Source: Bacteroidales bacterium (GTDB taxonomy: Bacteria; Bacteroidota; Bacteroidia; Bacteroidales; F082). Taken from it: DNA of 64,000 nt. Under the pieces are notes generated by a model. That model was not told the origin of the DNA, did not search any database, and saw only the letters and a program-made list of their open reading frames with translations. Position 1 is the stretch's first letter; the number at the start of each line of letters is the position of its first letter. The stretch covers positions 1 through 64,000 of the forward strand of contig JAGCPH010000021.1 of the NCBI GenBank assembly GCA_017645275.1, given 5' to 3'. The position numbers were made by a program, and so were the translations under genes. Shown here one piece after another: positions 25,500 to 32,494 of the stretch.

Positions 25500-26069
25500 T
25501 TACCGGCGGTGTTTCTTATTCGGGAAAATCATCTTGTAATCCACATCGACATTACCCTCGGAAATATTGCGTAACTTATTCTTCAGCAACATCTTACGCA
25601 TCGGACTGATTCTGTCGACGTAGCATTTTCCCTCAAGGTGGTCATACTCATGTTGGATCACACGCGCCACGATACCGTCAAACTCCTCTTCGTGTTCAAC
25701 AAAATTCTCGTCCAAATAATTAATCAGGACCTTGCTCGGACGCTCCACATCCTCGCCCATGTCAGGCAGACTGAGACAGCCTTCCCTGAAAGTCCACGGC
25801 TCGCCAGAAAGCTCAATGATTTCTGGGTTTACGAACACTTTCTTCACGCCCGCGCCCTCAGGATATTTGTCCTTGAACGGGTCGCTGTCCATCACGAAAA
25901 GACGTATCGACTTATTGATCTGCGGAGCCGCCAACCCAACGCCCTCGGTGTAATACATCGTCTCGAACATGTCGGCGATAAGTTGTTGAATCTCAGGACT
26001 GTTCTCTTCAATATCTTCGGCCACGTGCTTCAACACCGGATGACCATATGCCACAACAGGTAATACCAT
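25500..26069 (-). CDS. def: Peptide deformylase
   Basis: Fe/Zn metalloenzyme removing the N-formyl group from nascent proteins. Three signature motifs are intact: EGVGLAAPQIN (about residue 42), REGCLSLPDM (metal Cys, about residue 96) and the metal-binding VIQHEYDHLEGKCYVD (HExxH, about residue 138). Length 189 is usual for Bacteroidota. On the minus strand it follows ruvX, from which it is separated by a repeat array; both flanks of the gene carry the same kind of array. Confidence 0.96.
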   Translation of the reverse strand: MVLPVVAYGHPVLKHVAEDIEENSPEIQQLIADMFETMYYTEGVGLAAPQINKSIRLFVMDSDPFKDKYPEGAGVKKVFVNPEIIELSGEPWTFREGCLSLPDMGEDVERPSKVLINYLDENFVEHEEEFDGIVARVIQHEYDHLEGKCYVDRISPMRKMLLKNKLRNISEGNVDVDYKMIFPNKKHRR

Positions 26070-26075
26070 TTTATC

Positions 26076-26140
26076 TATTAACTTTTAACTTTCAACTTCA
26101 AAACTACTCTAAACTTTAAACTCTAAACTCTAAACTTTAA
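26076..26140. repeat. Degenerate short repeats (CTAAACT units), right of def
   Basis: Tandem-like units (aaactactct, aaactttaaa, ctctaaactc, taaacttt) between def and ruvX. The array runs into ruvX, supplying its last codons (VKV) and its TAG stop. Confidence 0.55.
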
Positions 26141-26546
26141 CAGACGCCATATACGACTGCAAAATTATCGTCGCACTAATCGTATCGACGAGCTCCTTAT
26201 TCTGACGCTGTTTCTTGCCCAGACCCGCGTCAATCATGGTCTGATGCGCCATCACAGAGGTGAAACGCTCGTCAAAACGCTTCACAACCATGTCGGGCAT
26301 GGCTTTTTTAAGCTGTTTCAAGAAAGGCTCGATGTACTGTGCCAACTCCGAAGGGTTGTTGTGCATGTCCTTCGGCTCACCCACCACAATCTCGTCAACC
26401 TGTTCTTTTTTCACATAATCTTGAATAAAGGCAAGCAAATCGCAGGCCCTCACGGTCGTCAGCCCGTTGGCAATAATGCGCAAAGGGTCGGTCACGGCGA
26501 TGCCGCAACGTTTTCTGCCATAGTCGATTGCCATTATTCTGCCCAT
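26130..26546 (-). CDS. ruvX: Putative pre-16S rRNA nuclease / Holliday-junction-resolvase-like protein (YqgF)
   Basis: RNase H-fold protein involved in maturing the 5' end of 16S rRNA in E. coli (YqgF). N-terminal RIMAIDYGRKRCGIAVTDP holds the first catalytic Asp, DEIVVGEPKDMHNN the second region, and KRFDERFTSVMAH plus KELVDTISATIILQSYM the last acidic residues. ATG 26546 is chosen because the -7 box at 26564-26572 would place an upstream ATG (26567) before the transcript start. Length 138. Confidence 0.92.
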   Translation of the reverse strand: MGRIMAIDYGRKRCGIAVTDPLRIIANGLTTVRACDLLAFIQDYVKKEQVDEIVVGEPKDMHNNPSELAQYIEPFLKQLKKAMPDMVVKRFDERFTSVMAHQTMIDAGLGKKQRQNKELVDTISATIILQSYMASVKV

Positions 26547-26563
26547 TCTTGAAAAAATTTTTT

Positions 26564-26572
26564 GCAAAAATA
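26564..26572 (-). promoter_or_regulatory. Promoter -7 box for ruvX
   Basis: The minus strand reads TATTTTTGC, 17 bases before ATG 26546; it decides the start of ruvX. Confidence 0.6.
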
Positions 26573-26604
26573 AAGAATTTTTTTGCTGGTATTAAAAAAT
26601 TTTG

Positions 26605-26613
26605 TACTTTTGC
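26605..26613 (+). promoter_or_regulatory. Promoter -7 box for tRNA-His
   Basis: TACTTTTGC matches TAnnTTTGC, 17 bases before the tRNA 5' end. Confidence 0.65.
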
Positions 26614-26629
26614 ACCCGCAAATCCAGAT

Positions 26630-26704
26630 GGTAGATGTAGCTCAGCTGGTTAGAGTACCGGATTGTGGTTCCGTGGGTCGTGGGTTCGAATCCCACCTTC
26701 TACC
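26630..26704 (+). tRNA. tRNA-His (anticodon GTG)
   Basis: Cloverleaf: acceptor GTAGATG/CTTCTAC with one U-U mismatch, D arm from GCTCAGCTGGTTAGAGT, anticodon loop TTGTGGT with anticodon GTG, T arm GTGGGTTCGAATCCCAC. The extra 5' G at 26630 can pair with the discriminator C at 26704, the identity feature of histidine tRNAs. CCA is not encoded. An intrinsic terminator begins 11 bases downstream. Confidence 0.95.
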
Positions 26705-26705
26705 C

Positions 26706-27515
26706 TCAAACTTGAACATCTCTTAACGCTTCGTTGAGAGATGTTTTTTTATCCGTCGACTCGTTTCTCTTCTTGATAATCAGTGCACAAGCCACCTGGT
26801 AGTCGCCTGCTGGGAAGTGTTTCGTGAACGTCCCTGGCACCACCACCGAGCGTGCCGGCACCACGCCTTTGTACTCTATCGGCTCGCTTCCAGTCACGTC
26901 AATGATCTTCGTCGACTGAGTGATGACGGTGTTCGCGCCGAGCACTGCCTCTTCTTCAATCCTCACACCTTCCACCACGATACACCTCGACCCGATGAAG
27001 CAGTTGTCTTCGATGATTACGGGTGCCGCCTGCACTGGCTCGAGCACTCCGCCGATGCCCACGCCTCCGCTGAGATGCACGTTTTTGCCTATCTGAGCGC
27101 ACGAACCGACCGTCGCCCAGGTGTCGACCATAGTTCCGCTGTCGACGTATGCACCTATATTAATATAGGATGGCATCAGCACTGCGCCTTTGTTGATGAA
27201 CGCGCCGTAACGCACCGTAGCCGGTGGCACCACACGCACACCAGCCTGCTCGAAGCCGCCTTTCAACGGAATCTTGTCGTAATATTCGAAGATGCCGCTC
27301 TTCGACACCTCCATGTCGTTTATCGGGAAAAACATGATGACGGCTTTTTTCAGCCATTCGTTCACAACCCATTGACCCTCAATCTTTTCCGCAATCCTAA
27401 TCTCGCCTTTATCCAAGAGTCTTACAACTTCACGAATCGCCTCTCGTGTCTCGTTTTTCGCCAACAGCGAGCGGTCGTCCCATGCTTTTTCTATGATGTT
27501 CTTTATTGAGTTCAT
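26706..27515 (-). CDS. dapD: 2,3,4,5-tetrahydropyridine-2,6-dicarboxylate N-succinyltransferase
   Basis: Trimeric acyltransferase of the succinylase branch of diaminopimelate/lysine synthesis. The C-terminal half is a left-handed beta helix made of hexapeptide repeats (from about VRYGAFINKGAVLMPSYIN through GSCAQIGKNVHLSGGVGIGG to EEAVLGANTVITQST). VLEPVQAAPVIIEDNCFIGS is characteristic of DapD. Length 269 is normal. It supplies meso-DAP for the DNPR-type MurE of this window. Its stop lies one base from the end of the convergent tRNA-His gene, and the terminator of that tRNA is embedded in its last codons. A HigA-like gene lies 12 bases upstream on the same strand. Confidence 0.95.
   Translation of the reverse strand: MNSIKNIIEKAWDDRSLLAKNETREAIREVVRLLDKGEIRIAEKIEGQWVVNEWLKKAVIMFFPINDMEVSKSGIFEYYDKIPLKGGFEQAGVRVVPPATVRYGAFINKGAVLMPSYINIGAYVDSGTMVDTWATVGSCAQIGKNVHLSGGVGIGGVLEPVQAAPVIIEDNCFIGSRCIVVEGVRIEEEAVLGANTVITQSTKIIDVTGSEPIEYKGVVPARSVVVPGTFTKHFPAGDYQVACALIIKKRNESTDKKTSLNEALRDVQV
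26715..26750 (+). terminator. Intrinsic terminator of tRNA-His inside the 3' end of dapD
   Basis: AACATCTCTTAACG (26715-26728) pairs with CGTTGAGAGATGTT (26732-26745) around CTT, with one G-U type pair, followed by T at 26744-26750. On the other strand the same bases code for the last DapD residues (about TSLNEALRDV). Confidence 0.8.
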
Positions 27516-27527
27516 AATGAATAATTT

Positions 27528-27845
27528 TTACAGTACCGCCGCAATCTTGCGGATAGAGTTAAGTTTGGTTAAAAATGTTTTGTTTCGGCGAGCCGTTATC
27601 ATATCATAACGGGTCTGCATTGCCAACAACGGCTCCGCATCGATATCCAAAGCAGCGCTGATAAGCATTGCCATTTCGGTGTTCAACGCCCGTTTCCCGT
27701 TCAGAACCTCATTCAACTGGGTCGGTGACACGCCAATCTGTGTCGCCAAAGCCCTTTGTGAGATGCCGCGATATTCTATTTCATCCTTGATAATTTCTCC
27801 AGGATGAGTCGGGATGAACGGTTCATTTTCAGACAAAACCCTCAT
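27528..27845 (-). CDS. HigA-type XRE-family helix-turn-helix protein without adjacent toxin
   Basis: A 105-residue DNA-binding protein. PTHPGEIIKDEIEYRGISQ followed by RALATQIGVSPTQLNEVLNG is the characteristic HigA/VapI antitoxin signature with an XRE helix-turn-helix at about residues 25-60. No HigB-like gene lies on either side: upstream is a terminator and the VWA gene, downstream is dapD only 12 bases away. ATG 27845 follows a -7 box at 27866-27874; longer readings would begin upstream of the promoter. It is either an orphan antitoxin or a regulator that acts on its own operon with dapD. Confidence 0.85.
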   Translation of the reverse strand: MRVLSENEPFIPTHPGEIIKDEIEYRGISQRALATQIGVSPTQLNEVLNGKRALNTEMAMLISAALDIDAEPLLAMQTRYDMITARRNKTFLTKLNSIRKIAAVL

Positions 27846-27865
27846 ATTAAAACAAAATTTATGCT

Positions 27866-27874
27866 GCAAAGATA
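27866..27874 (-). promoter_or_regulatory. Promoter -7 box for the HigA-like gene and dapD
   Basis: The minus strand reads TATCTTTGC, 20 bases before ATG 27845. As no other promoter precedes dapD, it probably drives both genes. Confidence 0.6.
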
Positions 27875-27948
27875 TAAAAATTTTTGATATGTTCACAAAA
27901 AAGTGAATTAATTTTATATAATCTCGGAATCCAACTTCAGATTTGCAT

Positions 27949-27983
27949 AAAAAAAACGCCCTCCAACTGAAGCCAGAGGGCGT
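27949..27983 (-). terminator. Intrinsic terminator of the VWA gene
   Basis: On the minus strand ACGCCCTC (27983-27976) pairs with GAGGGCGT (27964-27957), followed by a run of eight T. Confidence 0.85.
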
Positions 27984-28006
27984 GAATTTATTAAAAAATG
28001 AAAAAA

Positions 28007-29752
28007 TCAAAATACGAATGAGAACATCACATAGAATGGACGGCCAACCTTCGCTGTGTAATCCGGATATTTGCTTACATTGTTCATTCTCATGCTTGTG
28101 CCAAGTGTAAGCTTCATGAATTTGTAAGCGACACCGCCTTTCAAATCCCAGTAAAAATAGAGTGATTTATAAATATCGGATTCTGTAAACGTCTCTCCAT
28201 AGCCATAATAAGAATCATAATATTCATATTTGACACTATGGTCAATACAGAAATCCAATGCGGGACCGGTAGCAGCAAAAACAGCGAATGTGCTCGGTGT
28301 TTCATAACGATATTGGAATTTTATCGGAGATAAGTACATATTAAAGCTTTTTGCTGTGGTTTTTAGATTTTCACCATAATAGTATTCACTGTCAGAACCA
28401 CGATAATATGCGAGACCCAAGTCACAGAATTCTATTCCGAGGCCGTATTTGAATGAATGATCCCACGATACGCCAAGATACAAACCTTTGGTGGTAGCGT
28501 CTTTCTTTCCCGCAAGCGAATATTTTTCTGTAAAACCATATCCTGATTCTTTTACATTCATAGTGGTCAGTCCGATATTAATGTTAAAACGGGTTTTGCT
28601 TTTTGTTTTGACAATAGGTTTCGGCTCAGGTTTTGGTTTGGGAGCTTGAGCATAACCAAGAGTCCAACGCACTCTTCCTTTATGGCTCGGTGGAACAAAA
28701 CAAATAAGATTATTCCATCTGTCAATAAGATTATTGGCAATATCTTCAAACATATACTGAAGTTCATTAAAATTCTTGGCAAGTTTAAAATGACTGTTAT
28801 CGGTTGATAATCCACGTAATACCTCTTCAAATTTACTGGCATTACTGCCAACGTCATTACCTTCAACAGCAATAACAAAACTTTCAATTGGCTTGCCTTT
28901 TAGTTTTTTAGTTATACATTTTTCTTTGACATATTTGTAATATGGATTCAAAATACCGTCTGCAGGCACGCCAATCTTTGGGTCTCTCGAATTATTATCA
29001 TATCCATCAGTAAATGTCACTATATAAGATCCATCATATTCAACATTATCTGGAAGATAAATTCCATTAACATAAGACTCCATCATATCAGTAGCTGTAT
29101 GCATTGCATAATACATGGCAGTTTGTTTGTCAATAGTTAATCTCCTAATAAAAGATTTCATTTCAGTATATGAATTTGATGTTAATTCAGTTATTGGATA
29201 CACCGTGTTTTTAGTATAAGTCATTGTGTTGAATCCAACAATACCAAGTCTTACATTACCATTACTTGATTTATTATAAATAGTTGTAATAAACTGCTCT
29301 GCATAAACTTTTAGTTTATCAAAATCATTTCCAAGCGAAGTACTGCAGTCAAGAACAAGCATAATTGTCATAACCTTGTTAGTACTTGAACCTAGTTGTC
29401 CATCCTTGGTTTCACTATCAATTTGCCACTTATTGTTATCATAATCCCATTTCCAGAACTTTAAGCCTCCGGCAAATTTGGTCGGATAATCCGTATCAGC
29501 ATGTTCAAATTCAAAAACAGCAAATTCATCGATTTCAGTTCCAATTTTCACATCTTCTTTTGTAAAAGTAATACCCTGTGATGTTATATTTTGCAACTTG
29601 TAAACAAATTTTCCGTTGACAGCTTCAACGCTATAATCACCTTCTATGTAATGTGTAGCATTTTCAGCCTGTTCACTAGTGTTTTGCGCTTTAGCACCGA
29701 ATGTCATAAATGAACAAGCAATGGTAAAAAGTAAAAAATTCTTGATACTCAT
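28007..29752 (-). CDS. Secreted von Willebrand factor A protein with C-terminal outer-membrane barrel-like region
   Basis: A 581-residue exported protein (signal peptide MSIKNFLLFTIACSFMTFGA...KA). A VWA domain starts near residue 128: IMLVLDCSTSLG is a complete MIDAS DxSxS motif, TMTYTKNTVYPITEL and the later SYIVTFTDGYDNNSRD (second MIDAS Asp) follow. After a Pro/Lys linker (PKPKPEPKPIVK, about residue 378) comes a C-terminal part of alternating aromatic strands (FNINIGLTTMNV ... KVGRPFYVMFSFVF) that ends in Phe, like outer-membrane beta barrels. Role unknown; by layout it could expose a metal-dependent adhesion domain at the surface. No convincing promoter lies just upstream, so it may be read from the promoter at 30103 through the structured RNA region. 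Confidence 0.75.
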   Translation of the reverse strand: MSIKNFLLFTIACSFMTFGAKAQNTSEQAENATHYIEGDYSVEAVNGKFVYKLQNITSQGITFTKEDVKIGTEIDEFAVFEFEHADTDYPTKFAGGLKFWKWDYDNNKWQIDSETKDGQLGSSTNKVMTIMLVLDCSTSLGNDFDKLKVYAEQFITTIYNKSSNGNVRLGIVGFNTMTYTKNTVYPITELTSNSYTEMKSFIRRLTIDKQTAMYYAMHTATDMMESYVNGIYLPDNVEYDGSYIVTFTDGYDNNSRDPKIGVPADGILNPYYKYVKEKCITKKLKGKPIESFVIAVEGNDVGSNASKFEEVLRGLSTDNSHFKLAKNFNELQYMFEDIANNLIDRWNNLICFVPPSHKGRVRWTLGYAQAPKPKPEPKPIVKTKSKTRFNINIGLTTMNVKESGYGFTEKYSLAGKKDATTKGLYLGVSWDHSFKYGLGIEFCDLGLAYYRGSDSEYYYGENLKTTAKSFNMYLSPIKFQYRYETPSTFAVFAATGPALDFCIDHSVKYEYYDSYYGYGETFTESDIYKSLYFYWDLKGGVAYKFMKLTLGTSMRMNNVSKYPDYTAKVGRPFYVMFSFVF

Positions 29753-29837
29753 AAAAACATTTTTTTAATCTGCCTCCACTTGAATAGGCTATCGGCAACT
29801 CCTTTCGAGCACATTAATACAGAACTGCACACAAAAC

Positions 29838-30018
29838 AAAAGCGTGGTGCTCTTTCGCTTCATCTGAATTTCTGAGGAATCTGGACTACCTATCAAGTCA
29901 AATTTATCGAACAAAGCCCACGCTAAAACAGCGCGAGCGTCATAGGCTTTATTCTTGACTTGATATTCTTGAAAGTGTCCAGTTTTCAGAAATTCAAGAT
30001 TTAGCTTCTAACGCTTTT
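29838..30018 (-). ncRNA. Candidate structured RNA, rod-like, about 180 nt
   Basis: The region folds on itself as one interrupted rod. Paired blocks in plus coordinates: 29838-29845 with 30011-30018; 29862-29875 with 29986-30000 (14 pairs, one bulge); 29881-29886 with 29977-29982; TATCAAGTCAA 29891-29901 with TTGACTTGATA 29955-29965 (11 perfect pairs); AAAGCC 29913-29918 with GGCTTT 29945-29950; and an end hairpin CGCTAAAACAGCG 29921-29933. An outer GCACAC 29827-29832/GTGTGC 30036-30041 pair is also possible. The minus strand is preferred because a TAATTTTGC promoter lies at 30103-30111 and the stem is followed by TTTTGTTTTGTG. Length and shape recall 6S RNA, but a leader of the downstream VWA gene is an alternative. 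Confidence 0.55.
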
Positions 30019-30102
30019 CCCAATATGTCTTTATAGTGTGCGCAACGAATTGCGGTTTATATCATAGGCAAAAATTTTTGTTATTATTCCGTGAATTAGT
30101 TC

Positions 30103-30111
30103 TGCAAAATT
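30103..30111 (-). promoter_or_regulatory. Promoter -7 box for the structured RNA
   Basis: The minus strand reads TAATTTTGC, a full match to TAnnTTTGC, upstream of the RNA candidate and with no ORF start nearby. Confidence 0.55.
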
Positions 30112-30174
30112 AAACATTTTTTAATACAAAAACAATTTTTTTAATTTTTTCACTACACATATTTATAAAATTTG

Positions 30175-30183
30175 TATTTTTGC
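30175..30183 (+). promoter_or_regulatory. Promoter -7 box for the DUF4143 ATPase
   Basis: TATTTTTGC, 44 bases before ATG 30228. Confidence 0.6.
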
Positions 30184-30227
30184 AAACCGATACTTTGTAA
30201 TATTCGGATAAAATAAAGTACAACTTT

Positions 30228-31373
30228 ATGATAACACGATATTTTAAACTTGAAGATGCCAAGGAAGACAGCGTGTTTTTCTTCGGGGCACGCCAAACGG
30301 GAAAAACAACTCTGCTGAAACAACTGTTTCCTAGGGCCAGATATTACGACTTGCTCAAAAGCGATGAGTTTGAACGGCTTAGCCGCCGACCATATCTTTT
30401 GCGCGAAGAGTTGCAAGACTATCCCAAAGGCGAGCTTGTTATCATAGACGAGATCCAAAAACTGCCAATATTACTCGATGAAGTACATTGGCTGATGACA
30501 AATAAGGAACTCCGTTTCATCCTCACAGGTTCAAGCGCCAGAAAACTGAGACGTAGCGGTGCAAACTTGTTAGGAGGCAGGGCTTTGCTGAACAATTTCT
30601 ATCCGTTGGTAAGTGCAGAACTCGAAGACTTCGACCTGGATCACGCTGTTAACAATGGTATGATACCAAGACATTATCTCATTGCAGACGCAAGCAAACG
30701 CCTAAGCGGTTATGTCGGAACTTATCTGCAAACGGAGATTATTGAGGAGGCTTTAGTAAGAAACCTGCCATCATTCAACCGTTTTCTTGAAGCCGCAGCC
30801 CTCACAAGCGGCGAGATGCTTGTTTACACCAACGTCGCATCCGATTGCGGTGTCAGCGCCGTTACAATAAAGGCTTATTTTGAGATCTTAGTTGACACTT
30901 TATTCGGTTATCTGATACCGGCTTACACCAAAGTAGTCAAACGGAAACTTGTACAAGCACCTAAATTCTATATGTTTGATGTCGGAGTGACAAACTATTT
31001 GCTGCATCGCTCATCCTTGCGTCAGGGTTCCCCAGAATACGGACACGCCTTCGAACATCTTATAATTCAGGAAATAATCGCCTATCTAGGTTATCATGGA
31101 CGCCAAAAAGATTTGAGCTATTGGCGCACAGGATATGGATATGAAGTTGATGCTGTTTTAGGCGACGCCCAAGTCGGAATTGAAATAAAATCAAGCGCCG
31201 AAGTAAAAGACAACCAATTGAAAGGTCTTCGATCGTTTGGTGAAGACTATCCACAAGCCCGTTTGATTGTAGTGTCTTTAGACAAATATCGTCGTCGTAA
31301 AGACAACATCGAAATAATACCAGTTCGCGAATTTCTTTCAGATTTATGGGCGAATAAAATATATGAAGTTTAA
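30228..31373 (+). CDS. AAA+ ATPase with C-terminal DUF4143 domain
   Basis: A 381-residue member of the abundant family of AAA ATPases joined to DUF4143. Walker A is FFGARQTGKTTLLKQLF (residues 17-33), Walker B LVIIDEIQKLP (about residue 73) and the arginine/sensor region LRFILTGSSARKLRR (about residue 98). A winged-helix-like linker follows (ASDCGVSAVTIKAYFEIL), then DUF4143 ending in a nuclease-like core: WRTGYGYEVDAVLGD and GIEIKSSAEV resemble the D...ExK pattern of restriction-endonuclease folds. Biological role of the family is not established. Its own promoter is present; it appears to be a single-gene unit. Confidence 0.9.
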   Translation: MITRYFKLEDAKEDSVFFFGARQTGKTTLLKQLFPRARYYDLLKSDEFERLSRRPYLLREELQDYPKGELVIIDEIQKLPILLDEVHWLMTNKELRFILTGSSARKLRRSGANLLGGRALLNNFYPLVSAELEDFDLDHAVNNGMIPRHYLIADASKRLSGYVGTYLQTEIIEEALVRNLPSFNRFLEAAALTSGEMLVYTNVASDCGVSAVTIKAYFEILVDTLFGYLIPAYTKVVKRKLVQAPKFYMFDVGVTNYLLHRSSLRQGSPEYGHAFEHLIIQEIIAYLGYHGRQKDLSYWRTGYGYEVDAVLGDAQVGIEIKSSAEVKDNQLKGLRSFGEDYPQARLIVVSLDKYRRRKDNIEIIPVREFLSDLWANKIYEV

Positions 31374-31380
31374 AAATTCT

Positions 31381-31389
31381 TAACTTTGC
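31381..31389 (+). promoter_or_regulatory. Promoter -7 box for the ABC permease
   Basis: TAACTTTGC, 13 bases before ATG 31403, implying a very short 5' leader. Confidence 0.6.
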
Positions 31390-31402
31390 AAAAAATTAAA
31401 TA

Positions 31403-32494
31403 ATGAAAAACTCCGACTTCCTCTCCCCATCGCAGCTGGCATGGCGACGTTTCAAAAAGAACATCGCCGGGATGATTTCGTTGGTTTTCATTATCTTATG
31501 CGCAGTGATGGCACTGCTTGCATATTTCATCATCCCCGATAACACGCCAGACGCAAACACCCAGATTCTGGAGATTTCGACCCAGAAACCGGGCTTCGAA
31601 GTGGATATCCTGCTCGTCAACAAACCGACACGGGTCGAGAAAGTCGGATTCTGGCATAAACTCGCCAACGGTCAGCCTTCGCCATACCGCCAAATTCCTG
31701 TCGATTCCGTGATATTTGGCGAAAAAACAACAATTGCCTACATCTTCAACCCCGAACACGAAGGCGCGGTGCAAGAGGAGGTCATCGACAACAGTTTGTT
31801 GCCTGAAAATCCTGTGGTTCACCGCAAATATCACCTTGGCACTGACCAATTTGGACGTGACTTCCTGAGCCGCCTCGTCCTTGGCACCCGCATCAGCTTC
31901 AGCGTCGGCTTCATAGCAGTGCTTCTCTCGGTGGTCATCGGCCTCTTCATAGGAGGCCTCGGCGGCTTCTTCCGCGGACGTGTCGACGATGTCACCATGT
32001 GGCTTATCAACGTGGTATGGTCGCTGCCTACGTTGTTGATAGTCATAGCGATAACCTTCGCTCTCGGCAAGGGCGTGGTGCAGGTGTTCATCGCCGTCGG
32101 TCTCACCATGTGGGTCGAGGTGGCACGCGTCACTAGAGGCCAAATCCTATCCATCCGCGAAACGACTTTCGTCGAGGCAGGCCGTGCTTTAGGCTTCAAA
32201 AACGCCCGAATCATCATCCGTCATATCATCCCTAACATCCTCAACCCTATTATCGTCATCTCGGCAGCTAACTTCGCCACGGCGATTCTTCTCGAAGCAG
32301 GCTTGAGTTTCCTTGGAATCGGCGTGCAGCCTCCAATGCCGTCGTGGGGCTCGATGATCAAGGAAAACTACGCCTACATCATCCTCGACGACGCCTTCCT
32401 CGCTATCCTCCCCGGCATCGCCATCATGCTGCTGGTGCTCGCTTTCATGCTCATGGGCAACGCCCTACGCGAGGCTCTCAACGTCAAGAAATAA
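31403..32494 (+). CDS. ABC transporter permease, OppC/DppC type
   Basis: Inner-membrane subunit of a peptide/nickel-type importer. N-terminal helix (GMISLVFIILCAVMALLAYFI), then the canonical GTDQFGRDFLSRLVLGTRIS entry to the core, several membrane helices, and the EAA coupling loop FVEAGRALGFKNARIIIRHI, ending with GLSFLGIGVQPPMPSWGSMI. Unlike usual OppC proteins there is a roughly 90-residue hydrophilic insert (about residues 45-140) after the first helix, which should be periplasmic. The gene stands alone: no OppB, ATPase or binding protein is adjacent. Its TAA stop directly abuts the stop of the convergent DUF5723 gene. Substrate unknown. Confidence 0.88.
   Translation: MKNSDFLSPSQLAWRRFKKNIAGMISLVFIILCAVMALLAYFIIPDNTPDANTQILEISTQKPGFEVDILLVNKPTRVEKVGFWHKLANGQPSPYRQIPVDSVIFGEKTTIAYIFNPEHEGAVQEEVIDNSLLPENPVVHRKYHLGTDQFGRDFLSRLVLGTRISFSVGFIAVLLSVVIGLFIGGLGGFFRGRVDDVTMWLINVVWSLPTLLIVIAITFALGKGVVQVFIAVGLTMWVEVARVTRGQILSIRETTFVEAGRALGFKNARIIIRHIIPNILNPIIVISAANFATAILLEAGLSFLGIGVQPPMPSWGSMIKENYAYIILDDAFLAILPGIAIMLLVLAFMLMGNALREALNVKK

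Larger units (their letters stand above)
29753..30227. other. 475-base gene-free region with a structured RNA candidate and two divergent promoters
   Basis: No credible ORF. It holds a long rod-like foldable segment (29838-30018), an additional small hairpin CGCAACGAATTGCG (30041-30054), a minus-strand promoter at 30103-30111 and a plus-strand promoter at 30175-30183. The remaining AT-rich parts show nothing I can name. Confidence 0.7.

Noticed and set aside
25451-26140. CRISPR-like array around def
   Set aside because: The units are short, degenerate and without spacers; no cas genes.
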